Shown here in pieces: positions 11,428 through 21,623 of a stretch of DNA of 48,311 nt (positions are counted from its first letter, which is position 1; the number at the start of each line of letters is the position of its first letter). The position numbers were made by a program, and so were the translations under genes. Origin of the DNA: an uncultured Truepera sp. (GTDB taxonomy: Bacteria > Deinococcota > Deinococci > Deinococcales > Trueperaceae); the NCBI GenBank assembly GCA_902806425.1, contig CADCWP010000316.1:1-48311 (forward strand), in the 5' to 3' direction. Below the pieces are notes generated by a model. That model saw only the letters and a list, made by a program, of their open reading frames with translations. It was not told the DNA's origin and made no database searches.

Positions 11428-12423
11428 ATGACCGTGACGAACTCCCAACCCACGGACCCGACCACGACGGAACACGACCGCGACCTGCACCTCATCTTCG
11501 GTACCGGCCCGGCAGGAACAACCTTGAGCGAGGTGCTGCTGTCACAAAACAAACGCGTTCGCTGCATCAACCGTAGTGGCAAAGCCGACCTGCCGCCGGG
11601 CGTCGAAGTGCAAGCTGGCAACGCGCTCGACTCGGCGGCGGTACGTGAGCTTTGTAAAGATGCTGCGGTCGTCTACCACTGTGCCAACGTACCCTACCCC
11701 CAGCAAGTGGAGCTGATGCCCCGCTTTGGGGCCAACATCATCGAGGGTGCGGCCCGGGCGAACGCAAAGCTGATCGTGCTCGACACCCTGTACATGTACG
11801 GCCAAACGCACGGCTCGCCGATGACGGAAGAGACGCCCTACGCCGCCACTACACGTAAGGGTCGGATGCGCGCGCAGCTTGCGGAGGGCTACTTGGCGGC
11901 GCACAAGGCGGGAACGGTGCGCGTAGCCCTTGGTCGCGCCGCCGATTTCTTCGGACCACGGGTCCTGAACTCTGCCCTCGGCGACCGCGTTTTTCCCCCT
12001 GCGCTGGCGGGCAAGCCGATGCAACTGCTCGGCAACCTCGAGCTGCCGCACAGCTACGCTTACATCGGCGACGTCGCCCGTGGGTTAGGGGCGCTGGCTG
12101 AGCGCGATGAGGCGCTCGGTCGCGCCTGGCTGCTCCCGGTCGTTGCGCCGCCGCCCACGCAGCGGGAGATGGCGCAGAGGATTGCCGAGCAACTCGGGCA
12201 ACCCGTGCGGACGCAGGCACTGCCAAAAGTAGCGATCCGCGCCTTCGGCTTGGTCGATCCGTTTATGCGCGAGTTTGTCGAGATGTTCTACCAGTATACG
12301 GAGCCGCAGATCGTCGACTCACGGGCGTTTGAACAAGCACTTGGCCTCGAGGCAACGCCGCTCGCTGAGGCTCTGCGCGCAACGGTCTCCTGGTATCGGC
12401 GGAGGGCTGACGCCGCAGTTTAA
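11428..12423 (+). CDS. NAD-dependent epimerase/dehydratase family protein
   Basis: LIFGTGPAGTTLSEVLLSQ Rossmann motif; extended-SDR-like architecture. Confidence 0.8.
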   Translation: MTVTNSQPTDPTTTEHDRDLHLIFGTGPAGTTLSEVLLSQNKRVRCINRSGKADLPPGVEVQAGNALDSAAVRELCKDAAVVYHCANVPYPQQVELMPRFGANIIEGAARANAKLIVLDTLYMYGQTHGSPMTEETPYAATTRKGRMRAQLAEGYLAAHKAGTVRVALGRAADFFGPRVLNSALGDRVFPPALAGKPMQLLGNLELPHSYAYIGDVARGLGALAERDEALGRAWLLPVVAPPPTQREMAQRIAEQLGQPVRTQALPKVAIRAFGLVDPFMREFVEMFYQYTEPQIVDSRAFEQALGLEATPLAEALRATVSWYRRRADAAV

Positions 12424-12554
12424 ACGTCTCCACAACCTTGAAAGAGGTGATAGCGAGGCGGCCCTATGCAAACGTCGACGTTAGAGCGATAAGCTCACTA
12501 CGCTGACGTTCGGTGGAAATGGTGCTTGGTTTTGGGGTTTGAAGGGGGCTGGGT

Positions 12555-12779
12555 ATGGGGTTTACCAACAAGCAGGTGCGCGTTTGGTCGAGATGGATTC
12601 ACCTGATCGGGGCGTGGCTTATTGGTGCTTTTGTCTACTCACCGGGGCGTGACGAGGCCTGGTTCGTCCTGGTGATGCAGCTCGGGGTGATTCCCGTTCT
12701 CACCCTTACGGGTATAGCGATGTGGAAGCAGGCCCTCGTTGGGCGCTGGTTGGGCACAGGCCACCCAACTAAAATGTAA
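12555..12779 (+). CDS. small membrane protein
   Basis: 74 aa with two hydrophobic segments; directly precedes the GMC oxidoreductase. Confidence 0.6.
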   Translation: MGFTNKQVRVWSRWIHLIGAWLIGAFVYSPGRDEAWFVLVMQLGVIPVLTLTGIAMWKQALVGRWLGTGHPTKM

Positions 12780-12782
12780 GGG

Positions 12783-14477
12783 ATGAATCAAACGCACTTC
12801 GATACAGTGATCGTCGGCAGCGGTTTTGGCGGCTCGGTGATGGCCTACCGCCTCGCGGAAGCGGGCCGGGAGGTCTGTCTTCTCGAGAAGGGCAAAGCCT
12901 ACCCACCCGGTTCGTTTCCCCGCAGTCCGTATAACGCGCACGACAACTTCTGGGACCCCAAAGAGGGGCGCTACGGCCTGTTCGACCTCTGGTCGTTTCA
13001 CCGGATTCACGCCCTGGTCGCCAGCGGTTTGGGGGGTGGCTCGCTCGTCTACGCCAACGTGCTGGTCCGTAAAGACGAAGCGTGGTTCGTCAACGAGAAC
13101 CTTTCGCAAGGCGGCTACGAAAACTGGCCCGTCACCCGCGCCGACCTCGAGCCGCACTACGACCGGGTTGAACAGGTGCTCTCGCCCAAGCCCTATCCCT
13201 TTGAGTTTGCGCCCTACTCGGGTACGTCGAAGACCCAGGCCTTCTGGACGGCGACCAAACGAGCAGGGCTCGAGCCGTTTTTCCCCGGCTTAGCCGTGAC
13301 CTTCGCTAATGGCGACGCCGCCCCGGTTCCGGGCGAGCCGATCCACGAAGCCGAACCCAACCTGCATGGTCGCACGCGCCTGACCTGCCGCCTCTGCGGT
13401 GAGTGCGACGTGGGCTGTAACTACGGCTCCAAGAACACCCTCGACTACACCTACCTCTCGGCGGCCGCGCGCTGTGGTGCCGAGCTGCGTACAGGCTGTG
13501 AGGTCAAATCGTTTGCGCCGCGCGACGTGGGCGGCTACACCGTGACCTATGTGGAACATCCGCTGACTGCGGCTGGTCCTGCGGACGAGTCCGCTCCCAG
13601 CACGTCGCATACCGTGACCGCCGACCGGCTGGTGCTCTCAGCAGGCGCTCTCGGCTCGACCTACTTGCTGCTCAAAAACCGAATCGCCTTCCCGCGCCTT
13701 AGTCGGCGGCTCGGCACCTGCTTTTCCGGCAACGGCGACCTGCTCACCTTCGTTCGAAAGCGCCCGAACGCACAGGCTGACCCGGAGATGCCTGCGGTCA
13801 TCGACCCGACGTTCGGCCCCGTCATCACCAGTGCCGCGCGGGTCGGCGACGCGCTCGACGGTGACGGCTCGAGCGGGCGCGGCTTCTATCTCGAGGACGC
13901 CGGGTTTCCCGCTCACCTGGCCTGGGCTTTGCAGGTTATGGCTGCGCCGGGACCGCTCCTCACCCTGCTTAGCCAGCGGTTTTTATGGGACTGGACGGGC
14001 AAAGGCGCTGATCCCCGCCTCCCGTCACAGCTTGCACGTATGTTGAGCGGGAACACCCTAGCGGGGGGCGTGCTGCCGCTTTTAGGCATGGGGCATGACG
14101 TGCCCGACGGTCGGCTGAGGCTCCGGGCCGGGCGACTGGACGTCGATTGGAACCGGCGCGCGTCGAAAGACTATTTCAAACGTGCCAGGGCGACGTCACA
14201 GCGCGTCGCCCAGGAACTGGGCGCGACGTTCGCCGACAACCCCATCCGCTATCTCAACCGGCTCGTGACCGTTCACCCGCTGGGAGGCTGTCCGATGGGG
14301 CGCAACGAGGAGGAGGGCGTCGTCGACTCCTACGGCGAGGTCTTTAACTACCCGGACCTATGCGTCGTGGACGGCGCGATGATGCCGGGTCCGGTCGGCG
14401 CTAACCCGAGCCTCACGATAGCCGCCCTCGCCGACCGCTGCGCCGACCGTCTTTTAGAAAAAAGGAGGCGTGGATGA
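12783..14477 (+). CDS. GMC-family oxidoreductase (cholesterol-oxidase-like)
   Basis: DTVIVGSGFGGSVMAYRLAEAGREVCLLEKG FAD-binding motif; VHPLGGCPMG and GAMMPGPVGANPSLTIAALADR C-terminal GMC motifs. Confidence 0.9.
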   Translation: MNQTHFDTVIVGSGFGGSVMAYRLAEAGREVCLLEKGKAYPPGSFPRSPYNAHDNFWDPKEGRYGLFDLWSFHRIHALVASGLGGGSLVYANVLVRKDEAWFVNENLSQGGYENWPVTRADLEPHYDRVEQVLSPKPYPFEFAPYSGTSKTQAFWTATKRAGLEPFFPGLAVTFANGDAAPVPGEPIHEAEPNLHGRTRLTCRLCGECDVGCNYGSKNTLDYTYLSAAARCGAELRTGCEVKSFAPRDVGGYTVTYVEHPLTAAGPADESAPSTSHTVTADRLVLSAGALGSTYLLLKNRIAFPRLSRRLGTCFSGNGDLLTFVRKRPNAQADPEMPAVIDPTFGPVITSAARVGDALDGDGSSGRGFYLEDAGFPAHLAWALQVMAAPGPLLTLLSQRFLWDWTGKGADPRLPSQLARMLSGNTLAGGVLPLLGMGHDVPDGRLRLRAGRLDVDWNRRASKDYFKRARATSQRVAQELGATFADNPIRYLNRLVTVHPLGGCPMGRNEEEGVVDSYGEVFNYPDLCVVDGAMMPGPVGANPSLTIAALADRCADRLLEKRRRG

Positions 14478-15130
14478 AAGCGGGACTTACCTTTACCGAA
14501 ACGCTGCAAGGTCACCTCAGCTTTGGCGAGCACGACCCACAGAGGGGCGCACTCCGAGGTACCCAGGAGGGCAACAAGATTTTTTGTCACCTCGAGGTGA
14601 ACGTCGGCGACGTGGAGCGGTTCTATCTGCCGCCGCAGCCCGACAACGCCCTATCGGGCTGGGTGTACAGCAGTGCTCTCGGCAAAAGACTTCCGGTAGC
14701 GCGTGGCAACCTAAGGTTTTTCGTCAAGGACAAATCCGCAACGACCGGCGTGGTGACCTATCAGCTCCGCTACTGCCTGCTGCTTTTTGACGAGCTGGGT
14801 CATCCGCTCACCGTTGTGGGTGTCAAGACAATTGGGGGGAGCCACCTGGGTCGCCTGTGGAAAGACGCCACGACCGTCCGTATTCATCTCTATAAGGGCG
14901 ACAGGTTTGCGGACGTTGCAGGGGTGAGTGACGCTCATATAGGGCACGTACAAGGTTTAGAAACGCTAGCCGCAGGCGTCATCAGTGTCAGGCCGCTCGC
15001 TTTTTTACGGCAACTCACGACGCTTCGCGCCGCAGACCCTCGCAGCGTCGTGCGCTTCGGCGGCCTGTTCATGAAACGTTTGCTGGGAGCGTACGCTCTG
15101 GGTGCTCGAGCCGACCGAGGGGCGCGCTAG
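14474..15130 (+). CDS. conserved hypothetical protein translationally coupled to the GMC oxidoreductase
   Basis: ATGA overlap with preceding gene; LTFTETLQGHLSFGEHDPQRGA. Confidence 0.75.
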   Translation: MKAGLTFTETLQGHLSFGEHDPQRGALRGTQEGNKIFCHLEVNVGDVERFYLPPQPDNALSGWVYSSALGKRLPVARGNLRFFVKDKSATTGVVTYQLRYCLLLFDELGHPLTVVGVKTIGGSHLGRLWKDATTVRIHLYKGDRFADVAGVSDAHIGHVQGLETLAAGVISVRPLAFLRQLTTLRAADPRSVVRFGGLFMKRLLGAYALGARADRGAR

Positions 15131-15371
15131 AAAGGACCCCAACTCGGCTACGCGACTTTCTCTAGTTCAGCCGCTGGTTCATGGCGGATCACCTAGCTAG
15201 AGGATTAGGAAAGCAACCCCTCGAGACTGCACGAGGCCGTCCGGAGTTGCGTGCGTGCAGCTGGGCGTTATCTACTAAGGATGTGTACGCGCTTCACGTC
15301 CAATTCGGCCGCGAGCGCCCCGCTGCGCCCGAGCGGGCGACGCGCCGTAAGGGCGTCCTCACGGAGAAGGC

Positions 15372-16175
15372 ATGATCATCGTCAAGGTGGGTGGTTCACT
15401 TGGTATCGACTACGCCGCTCTCTGTGAAGACGTGGCCGCCCTCTATAAAGAGGGCCGAAAGCTCATCGTGGTTCACGGTGGCAGCGCTGAAACGAACCGC
15501 GTCGCCGCAGCGCTAGGCCATCCGCCCAAATTCGTCACCAGCCCGTCGGGGTACACAAGCCGCTTCACTGACCGAAAGACGCTCGAGATCTTCGAGATGG
15601 TCTACTGCGGTGTGCAGAACAAAGGTCTGGTGGAGCGGTTACAGCGTCTGGGGGTCAACGCCGTCGGGCTTTCCGGTCTGGACGGGCGCATCTTTGAAGG
15701 TAAACATAAAGATACCGTGCGGAGCGTTGAAGACGGCAAGGTCAAGGTGCTGCGTGGCGACCATACCGGCACCGTCGAGCGGGTCAACACCGGACTGTTG
15801 ACGCTGCTTTTAGATAACGGCTACCTGCCCGTGCTGACGCCACCCGGCTCGAGCTATGAGGGCGTCGCTGTCAACGTCGACGGTGACCGGGCGGCGGCGG
15901 CGTTGGCGGTCGCGTTTGGGGCCGAGGCGCTGCTCTTGCTGTCGAACGTCCCCGGACTGTTGCGCGATTTTCCCGATGAGGCGTCGCTTATCGCAGAGAT
16001 TCCGGCAGGGGAGGTTGAGGCGTATCTCGAGTTTGCCCACGACCGGATGAAGAAGAAGGTCTTGGGCGCTGCCGAAGCGGTGCGGGGCGGCGTCAAGCGG
16101 GTGGTGTTTGGGGACGCGCGCGTTTCAAAGCCGGTCACGGCGGCCCTCGCCGGACGCGGTACAGTAGTTCGGTAG
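15372..16175 (+). CDS. lysZ: LysW-aminoadipate kinase
   Basis: MIIVKVGGSLG, VVHGGSAETNRVA, NVDGDRAAAALAVAFGAEALLLLSNVPGLL are amino-acid kinase/LysZ motifs. Confidence 0.9.
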   Translation: MIIVKVGGSLGIDYAALCEDVAALYKEGRKLIVVHGGSAETNRVAAALGHPPKFVTSPSGYTSRFTDRKTLEIFEMVYCGVQNKGLVERLQRLGVNAVGLSGLDGRIFEGKHKDTVRSVEDGKVKVLRGDHTGTVERVNTGLLTLLLDNGYLPVLTPPGSSYEGVAVNVDGDRAAAALAVAFGAEALLLLSNVPGLLRDFPDEASLIAEIPAGEVEAYLEFAHDRMKKKVLGAAEAVRGGVKRVVFGDARVSKPVTAALAGRGTVVR

Positions 16176-16621
16176 TGCGCCGAGACATCTCCTTGGAGAT
16201 CGGCGCGCACCACTTCAACTACCGTGTGGCCGCGATTGTCCGCCGTGAGGACGCCTTTCTGGTATGCCGCTCCCGACGTGACAACTTTTGTTTTCTTCCG
16301 GGCGGCAGAGTGCAAGACGGTGAAGCCGCCTCGGACGCCCTGACGCGAGAGGAGCTTGGGCTCGAGGTGAGGGCTAAACGCGCCGTGTTCTTCACCGAGA
16401 ACTTTTTTAGTCTGCACGGGAGGCGGTTTCACGAGCTTTGCCTGTACTATGAGGTCGCTTTGCCTACCACCGGGTCGCTTCCGCGGGTCGCTGACGATGA
16501 TGAGCTGGTGTGGTTGAACGTGGCGGCTATAGCAGACGCCAACCTAAAACCCGGCTTTTTAGCAGCGCGCCTCGAAAACCTCCCTGAGACCCTGGAGCAT
16601 CTCGTGCTTTACGATAGCTAG
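16175..16621 (+). CDS. NUDIX hydrolase
   Basis: LPGGRVQDGEAASDALTREELGLEV NUDIX box; starts at the lysZ stop. Confidence 0.85.
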   Translation: MRRDISLEIGAHHFNYRVAAIVRREDAFLVCRSRRDNFCFLPGGRVQDGEAASDALTREELGLEVRAKRAVFFTENFFSLHGRRFHELCLYYEVALPTTGSLPRVADDDELVWLNVAAIADANLKPGFLAARLENLPETLEHLVLYDS

Positions 16622-16631
16622 AGGAGACCCC

Positions 16632-17831
16632 ATGTCGCAAACGCAGACGAGAACACAAGAAATTCTGGCTCGAGACGCCGAGCACCACACCGGCCTCTGG
16701 CACCCGGACATCGTCTTTACCCACGGTGACGGCGTCAAGCTCTACGACGCCGAGGGCAACGCGTACTTGGACTGTATGGCGGGAATCGCGGTCGCCAGCG
16801 TCGGTCACGGCAACAAACGCCTCGCCCGGGCGCTCGCCGAACAGGCCGAAAAGCTCATCATCGTCTCCCAAGCGCACGGTAACGACACGCGGGTGCGGTT
16901 CTACGAAAAACTCTTTGCGGCTCTTCCCGAGTCGCTCGGTCTGACGCGGGTCTTTATGGCGAACTCGGGCAGCGAGGTCAACGAGGCAGCCCTTAAATGG
17001 GCGCGGGTCGCTACCGGACGGGGCGGCTTCGTAGCGGCCAAACGCGGCTTTTCAGGCCGGACGCTCGGGGTGCTGGGGCTGACCTGGGAACCCAAATACC
17101 GCGAGCCGTTCGAGCCGCTGCCCTACGAAACGACCTTCATCGGTTTTAACAACATCGGCGAGCTGGACGCGGCGATTACCGAGGAGACGGCGGCGGTATT
17201 TTTGGAGCCCGTCCAGGGTGAGGGCGGGATGCACCCGGCGGACCCGGCGTTTTTAGAGGCAGCCAGGGCCTTGACCCGCGAACGCGGCGCGCTGCTCATC
17301 ATGGACGAGGTGCAGTCCGGCGTCGGGCGCACCGGTAAATTTCTGGCTTCGGAGCACTTCGGTGTAGCGCCCGATATGGTGACGCTCGCCAAAGGTCTGG
17401 GTGGCGGCGTCCCTATCGGCGCGCTGCTGATGACGGACGAGGTGGCCGCGAAGATGCCTGCGGGCGGCCACGGTACGACCTTCGGCGGGAACGCCCTGGC
17501 GTCGGCGGCTGCGGTGGCGGTTTTGGAGGAGTTCGAGGCGCGCAATCTCGTTCAGAACGCCGCCGAAGTCGGAGCGTACTTTCAGGAGCGGTTGCGCGCG
17601 CTAAACGCCCCGCAGATTCGCTCCGTGCGGGGCATGGGCCTGATGATCGGCGTCGAGTTTAGGGGCAAGGTCGCGCCTATTGTCGCCGGGTTACGTGACG
17701 CTCGCGTGCTGGTCATCAACGCCGGGGCGACGGTCATCCGCTTTGTGCCGCCACTGATCATCACCAAAGGGGAGGTGGATGAGGTGGTGAGGCGGCTTGG
17801 GGTGGTGCTCGAGCGCAACAAGCCGAGCTAA
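16632..17831 (+). CDS. lysJ: LysW-aminoadipate semialdehyde/acetylornithine-type aminotransferase
   Basis: [65 protein letters not shown] motifs. Confidence 0.9.
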   Translation: MSQTQTRTQEILARDAEHHTGLWHPDIVFTHGDGVKLYDAEGNAYLDCMAGIAVASVGHGNKRLARALAEQAEKLIIVSQAHGNDTRVRFYEKLFAALPESLGLTRVFMANSGSEVNEAALKWARVATGRGGFVAAKRGFSGRTLGVLGLTWEPKYREPFEPLPYETTFIGFNNIGELDAAITEETAAVFLEPVQGEGGMHPADPAFLEAARALTRERGALLIMDEVQSGVGRTGKFLASEHFGVAPDMVTLAKGLGGGVPIGALLMTDEVAAKMPAGGHGTTFGGNALASAAAVAVLEEFEARNLVQNAAEVGAYFQERLRALNAPQIRSVRGMGLMIGVEFRGKVAPIVAGLRDARVLVINAGATVIRFVPPLIITKGEVDEVVRRLGVVLERNKPS

Positions 17832-17862
17832 GATATACACGCGTTTTTGAGAGGAGCGTCCC

Positions 17863-18288
17863 GTGCTCACGGCTTTCCTTGAAGACCTTAAAAAGTGGGT
17901 GGCGACGCAACTTGATGTCGTCGGGGCTGCACTTGTAGGCTCCTACGCGCGCAACGCTGCCACAGAAGCGTCCGACATCGACGTGATTATTTTGACGACG
18001 GCTGTAGAGAAGTATTTTTTAGGCGAGCAGTGGGCGTCGCTGTTTGGGCAGGTTCAAAAAGCGGGTGTCGAAGATTGGGGTGCCGTCAGGACGTTGCGCG
18101 TCTCTTACCGGGACGGGCTCGAGGTCGAGTTCAACTTTTCCTCACCCGCTTGGGCCAGCGTTCCGGTCGATTTTGGCACCCACCAGGTTGTTTCGGATGG
18201 AATGAAGATTGTTTTTGACCCGCAAGGGACGCTCGGGTCCCTTCAGCGGGCGGTACTGAGTACATCAGCACACGCAAGCGGCGTGTAA
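17863..18288 (+). CDS. nucleotidyltransferase-domain protein (MNT-like)
   Basis: ALVGSYARNAATEASDIDVIIL active-site signature. Confidence 0.7.
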   Translation: MLTAFLEDLKKWVATQLDVVGAALVGSYARNAATEASDIDVIILTTAVEKYFLGEQWASLFGQVQKAGVEDWGAVRTLRVSYRDGLEVEFNFSSPAWASVPVDFGTHQVVSDGMKIVFDPQGTLGSLQRAVLSTSAHASGV

Positions 18289-18312
18289 CCAACGTTGTAA
18301 AGGAGCCCCACC

Positions 18313-18579
18313 ATGAGCCAACCCCTGCGCGAACCCCTCGAGCACCTCCACCGCGAACTGGACGAGGCAAACGCTAAAGAAGCACACCCCCCTTTGTCCG
18401 AGCTGCAACGCGACACCAAAACCACCTTGGAACACCCCGACCACCACGCCGCGCTCGAGGCCGACGTCAGCTTTCGGGGTCGGCTCGAGGAGGCTGTCAG
18501 GCGTTACGAAGCGTCGCATCCGAACGTCACCCGCGCCGCTCAAAACGTGCTTGACGTGCTGACTGCCAACGGCCTCTAA
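18313..18579 (+). CDS. DUF4404-like protein
   Basis: LREPLEHLHRELDEA...LNVLDVLTANGL-type architecture, 88 aa. Confidence 0.65.
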   Translation: MSQPLREPLEHLHRELDEANAKEAHPPLSELQRDTKTTLEHPDHHAALEADVSFRGRLEEAVRRYEASHPNVTRAAQNVLDVLTANGL

Positions 18580-18602
18580 GGTGAAGCCGACTACCCTTTA
18601 AG

Positions 18603-19196
18603 GTGACGGTTCTCTCCGCCGCAACACTCCTATTTCTGGTGATGGACCCGTTTGGAAACATCCCCATCTTCTTGTCGATTCTGGAGCCCTACAGCGCGGC
18701 GCGGCGTCTGCGGATCATCGCCAGGGAGATGCTGATCGCGCTCGCCGTGCTGATGACGTTTCTTTTCGCGGGGCAGTACATACTGGACGCCCTCGGTATC
18801 TCCGAGCCGTCGCTGACGGCGGCTGGTGGCGTGGTCCTCTTTTTGATCGCGCTCAGGATGATTTTCCCCCGTGCGGGTGGGGTGATGGAGCATAGCGCCG
18901 AGGACGATGGGGAGCCTTTGGTGGTGCCGCTCGCCATACCGCTGATTGCGGGGCCATCAGCAATGGCGTCGGTGATGCTCATCATGGGCAGCGACCCCGC
19001 GAGGGCCGGTGTCTGGGCCGGAGCGGTCTTTTCGGCGTGGCTTTTGACCGGGAGCGTCCTCATGCTGGCGGTGCGGTTTTCACGCTTCTTGGGGCGGCGG
19101 GGGTTGACCGCCATTCAGCGGCTTATGGGCATGATCCTGACGGCGATAGCCATCAACATGATGCTGACGGGGATTCGTGAGTTTTTCGCGCTTTAA
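18603..19196 (+). CDS. MarC-family integral membrane protein
   Basis: LVMDPFGNIPIFLSIL and VPLAIPLIAGPSAMASVML motifs. Confidence 0.88.
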   Translation: MTVLSAATLLFLVMDPFGNIPIFLSILEPYSAARRLRIIAREMLIALAVLMTFLFAGQYILDALGISEPSLTAAGGVVLFLIALRMIFPRAGGVMEHSAEDDGEPLVVPLAIPLIAGPSAMASVMLIMGSDPARAGVWAGAVFSAWLLTGSVLMLAVRFSRFLGRRGLTAIQRLMGMILTAIAINMMLTGIREFFAL

Positions 19197-19307
19197 GTCT
19201 CGCCCTGTCGGCAGCTATCGGCGCAATTGACCAACCCCTGAGCTGCGTCGGGGCAGCGGATGTGTCCTTGAGCTTGACGGGGCCACCGCGCCGTCTATGG
19301 TGAGGGT

Positions 19308-20486
19308 ATGTACACCGCTACAAAGCGTCCACGGTTGGGGTTCCTCGAGGGCATCCGGGGTTTGTGCGCGCTCTACGTGGCGCTCCTTCACACGCTGCTC
19401 TTTACCGGGCACGGCTTAGCCGCCGAAACGTACTCACCCGTATTTAGGGCACTCGCCTACGTCTTGTCGTTCGGTCATTATGCGGTCGCGGTATTTATCG
19501 TGTTGTCCGGATTTTGTCTGACGATTCCCGTCGCGCTGGCCCCGACGCGCACCCTGCGGGGCGGTTTCCGCGACTATATCGTCCGCCGCGCGCGGCGCAT
19601 TTTGCCCCCTTACTACGCCGCGCTGGCGCTTTTTGTCACGCTGATCGTTCTTGTGCCGGTTCTGAGCACGCCCGCGGGCACCGCGTGGGACTCGAAGCTT
19701 CCGCTGACCTGGGACGCTCTGGTGTCGCACCTACTGCTCATTCACAACATCTATCCCGGCTGGATGTTTAAGATCGACGGGCCGATGTGGACGGTGGCCA
19801 CCGAGTGGCAGATTTACTTTCTCTTCCCGCTCCTCCTGCTGGTGTGGCGGCGGCTGAACTTGGCCGCCACGGTCGCCTTCGCGCTCTCTCTAAGCATCGT
19901 GCCGCAGCTTCTGCTGCCGTCGCAGCTGAGTTTGCGCTGGCTGCACCCCTGGTATTTCGGGTTGTTCGCCCTGGGTATGGCGGGCGCAGTTGTGGCGTTT
20001 TCGCCGTCGCCGTTTTGGGAGCGGGTGCGGCGGTTGCCGTGGCGTCCTCTGGCGGGGTTTGGAACCGCTTTGGTGCTCGCAACCTTGGTCGTCGGCGACA
20101 CCTATCTCCGGCTCCCGACCTACCTGAACGAGACCCTGATAGGTTTCGGCGTGGGCCTAATCTTGGTCCACTACACGCTTACGGAGCGTGCGGGGCGTGC
20201 GTCACCGCGTCTGAACTTTTTGGGTTGCCGCCCCATCGTTCTGCTAGGAACCTTTTCGTACAGCATCTACCTCGTTCACAGCCCGCTGTTAGGACTGTTT
20301 AACCTGCTCACGCTTCATCTGACGCTCTCCTCGGACGTGCGGTTTTTGATGATGCTGTTCGTGGCGCTACCCGTCGTGCTCGGGTGCTCGTACCTGTTTT
20401 ACCGGGTCGTCGAACGCCGCTTTCTGCCCGGTCATCTGCGGGCACCGAAGCCGCGTCCCATACCGCTCACTACCGCGCGCAGCTGA
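19308..20486 (+). CDS. acyltransferase family (OafA/YrhL-like) membrane protein
   Basis: FLEGIRGLCALYVALLHT and SYSIYLVHSPLL motifs; multiple hydrophobic helices. Confidence 0.88.
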   Translation: MYTATKRPRLGFLEGIRGLCALYVALLHTLLFTGHGLAAETYSPVFRALAYVLSFGHYAVAVFIVLSGFCLTIPVALAPTRTLRGGFRDYIVRRARRILPPYYAALALFVTLIVLVPVLSTPAGTAWDSKLPLTWDALVSHLLLIHNIYPGWMFKIDGPMWTVATEWQIYFLFPLLLLVWRRLNLAATVAFALSLSIVPQLLLPSQLSLRWLHPWYFGLFALGMAGAVVAFSPSPFWERVRRLPWRPLAGFGTALVLATLVVGDTYLRLPTYLNETLIGFGVGLILVHYTLTERAGRASPRLNFLGCRPIVLLGTFSYSIYLVHSPLLGLFNLLTLHLTLSSDVRFLMMLFVALPVVLGCSYLFYRVVERRFLPGHLRAPKPRPIPLTTARS

Positions 20487-20537
20487 GGTTGGGGTCTAGG
20501 TTAAAGTATGGGACCGCCTGCCCGCTAGAATTGGGGG

Positions 20538-21623
20538 GTGATCGACGCCGCTACCCTCCTCGAGCGCACCCTAACCATCTCCAGCCCGTCGGGTTCCGAA
20601 GTCGGGGTCGCCCACTTTTTGGTCTCGCAGATGGGGGCCTTTTGCGACGAAGCCTTCGTCGACGCCGCGGGAAACGCGGTCGGGCGCATTGGCACGGGGC
20701 CGGTGGGCGTCTACGTTTTGGGTCATATCGACACGGTTCCGGGCGATATTCCGGTGCGGGTGGAGGGCGGCGCCCTCTACGGGCGCGGTGCGGTCGATGC
20801 CAAGGGGCCGTTCTGCGCGGCGGTAGCGGCTGCGGCGTCGCTTTCCGATGCCGTAAAGGACGCGCTTACCCTGACCCTGATCGGCGCGGTTGAGGAGGAA
20901 GCGCCCACGAGCAAGGGTGCTCGCTACGCGCTGCTAACGTACCCCAAGCCCGATTTTGTCATCGTTGGCGAACCCTCCGGTTGGGACGCCCTGACCTTAG
21001 GCTATAAGGGGCGCTTGGTTCTAAAGCTGAGCCTCGAGAAACCCAACTTCCACAGCGCCGGAGACGACACGACCGCCGCCGAAGACGCCGTGACCTGCTG
21101 GGGGCGGGTCAAAGCTTGGGCTGAAGGCGTTTCGGGTACGGGCTTCGACCGGGTGCAGGCGGCGCTGCAAAGCTTGAACACCGACTCCGACGGCCTCACG
21201 CAGAGGGCGCAAGCCGTGATCGGGCTGCGTTTGCCGCCCGCGTGGCCGCCCGAGCGGGCCGAAGGGGAGCTGCTCGCGGCGCTGGGCTCCGGGTTCCCCG
21301 GTCTGAGAGCAGAGGTTCTCGGGCGCGAGCAGCCCTACCGCGGCCCTAAAGACACCGCGCTCACGCGGGCCTTTCGCGTCGCCATACGCGCAGCGGGAGG
21401 CGTTCCCCGCTTTAAACTCAAAACCGGCACGGCGGATATGAACGTGGTCGCGCCGCATTGGAACGTGCCGATGCTGGCCTACGGCCCCGGCGATTCGGCC
21501 CTGGACCACACGCCCCATGAGCACGTCGAACTCGCTGAACTCGAGCGGGCCGTGGGGGTGCTCGCCGCCACTTTCGAGGGGCTTGCTTTTGCACCGCACG
21601 TCAGGGCCAACCGAAGCGGATAA
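20538..21623 (+). CDS. lysK: LysW-lysine hydrolase (M20 family)
   Basis: VLGHIDTVPGDIPVRVEGGALYGRGAVDAKGP, VEEEAPTSKGAR, KTGTADMNV; GTG start. Confidence 0.88.
   Translation: MIDAATLLERTLTISSPSGSEVGVAHFLVSQMGAFCDEAFVDAAGNAVGRIGTGPVGVYVLGHIDTVPGDIPVRVEGGALYGRGAVDAKGPFCAAVAAAASLSDAVKDALTLTLIGAVEEEAPTSKGARYALLTYPKPDFVIVGEPSGWDALTLGYKGRLVLKLSLEKPNFHSAGDDTTAAEDAVTCWGRVKAWAEGVSGTGFDRVQAALQSLNTDSDGLTQRAQAVIGLRLPPAWPPERAEGELLAALGSGFPGLRAEVLGREQPYRGPKDTALTRAFRVAIRAAGGVPRFKLKTGTADMNVVAPHWNVPMLAYGPGDSALDHTPHEHVELAELERAVGVLAATFEGLAFAPHVRANRSG

Noticed and set aside
15181-15375. 64-aa ORF before lysZ
   Set aside because: No recognisable domain and low-complexity Arg/Ala composition; probably untranslated upstream region.
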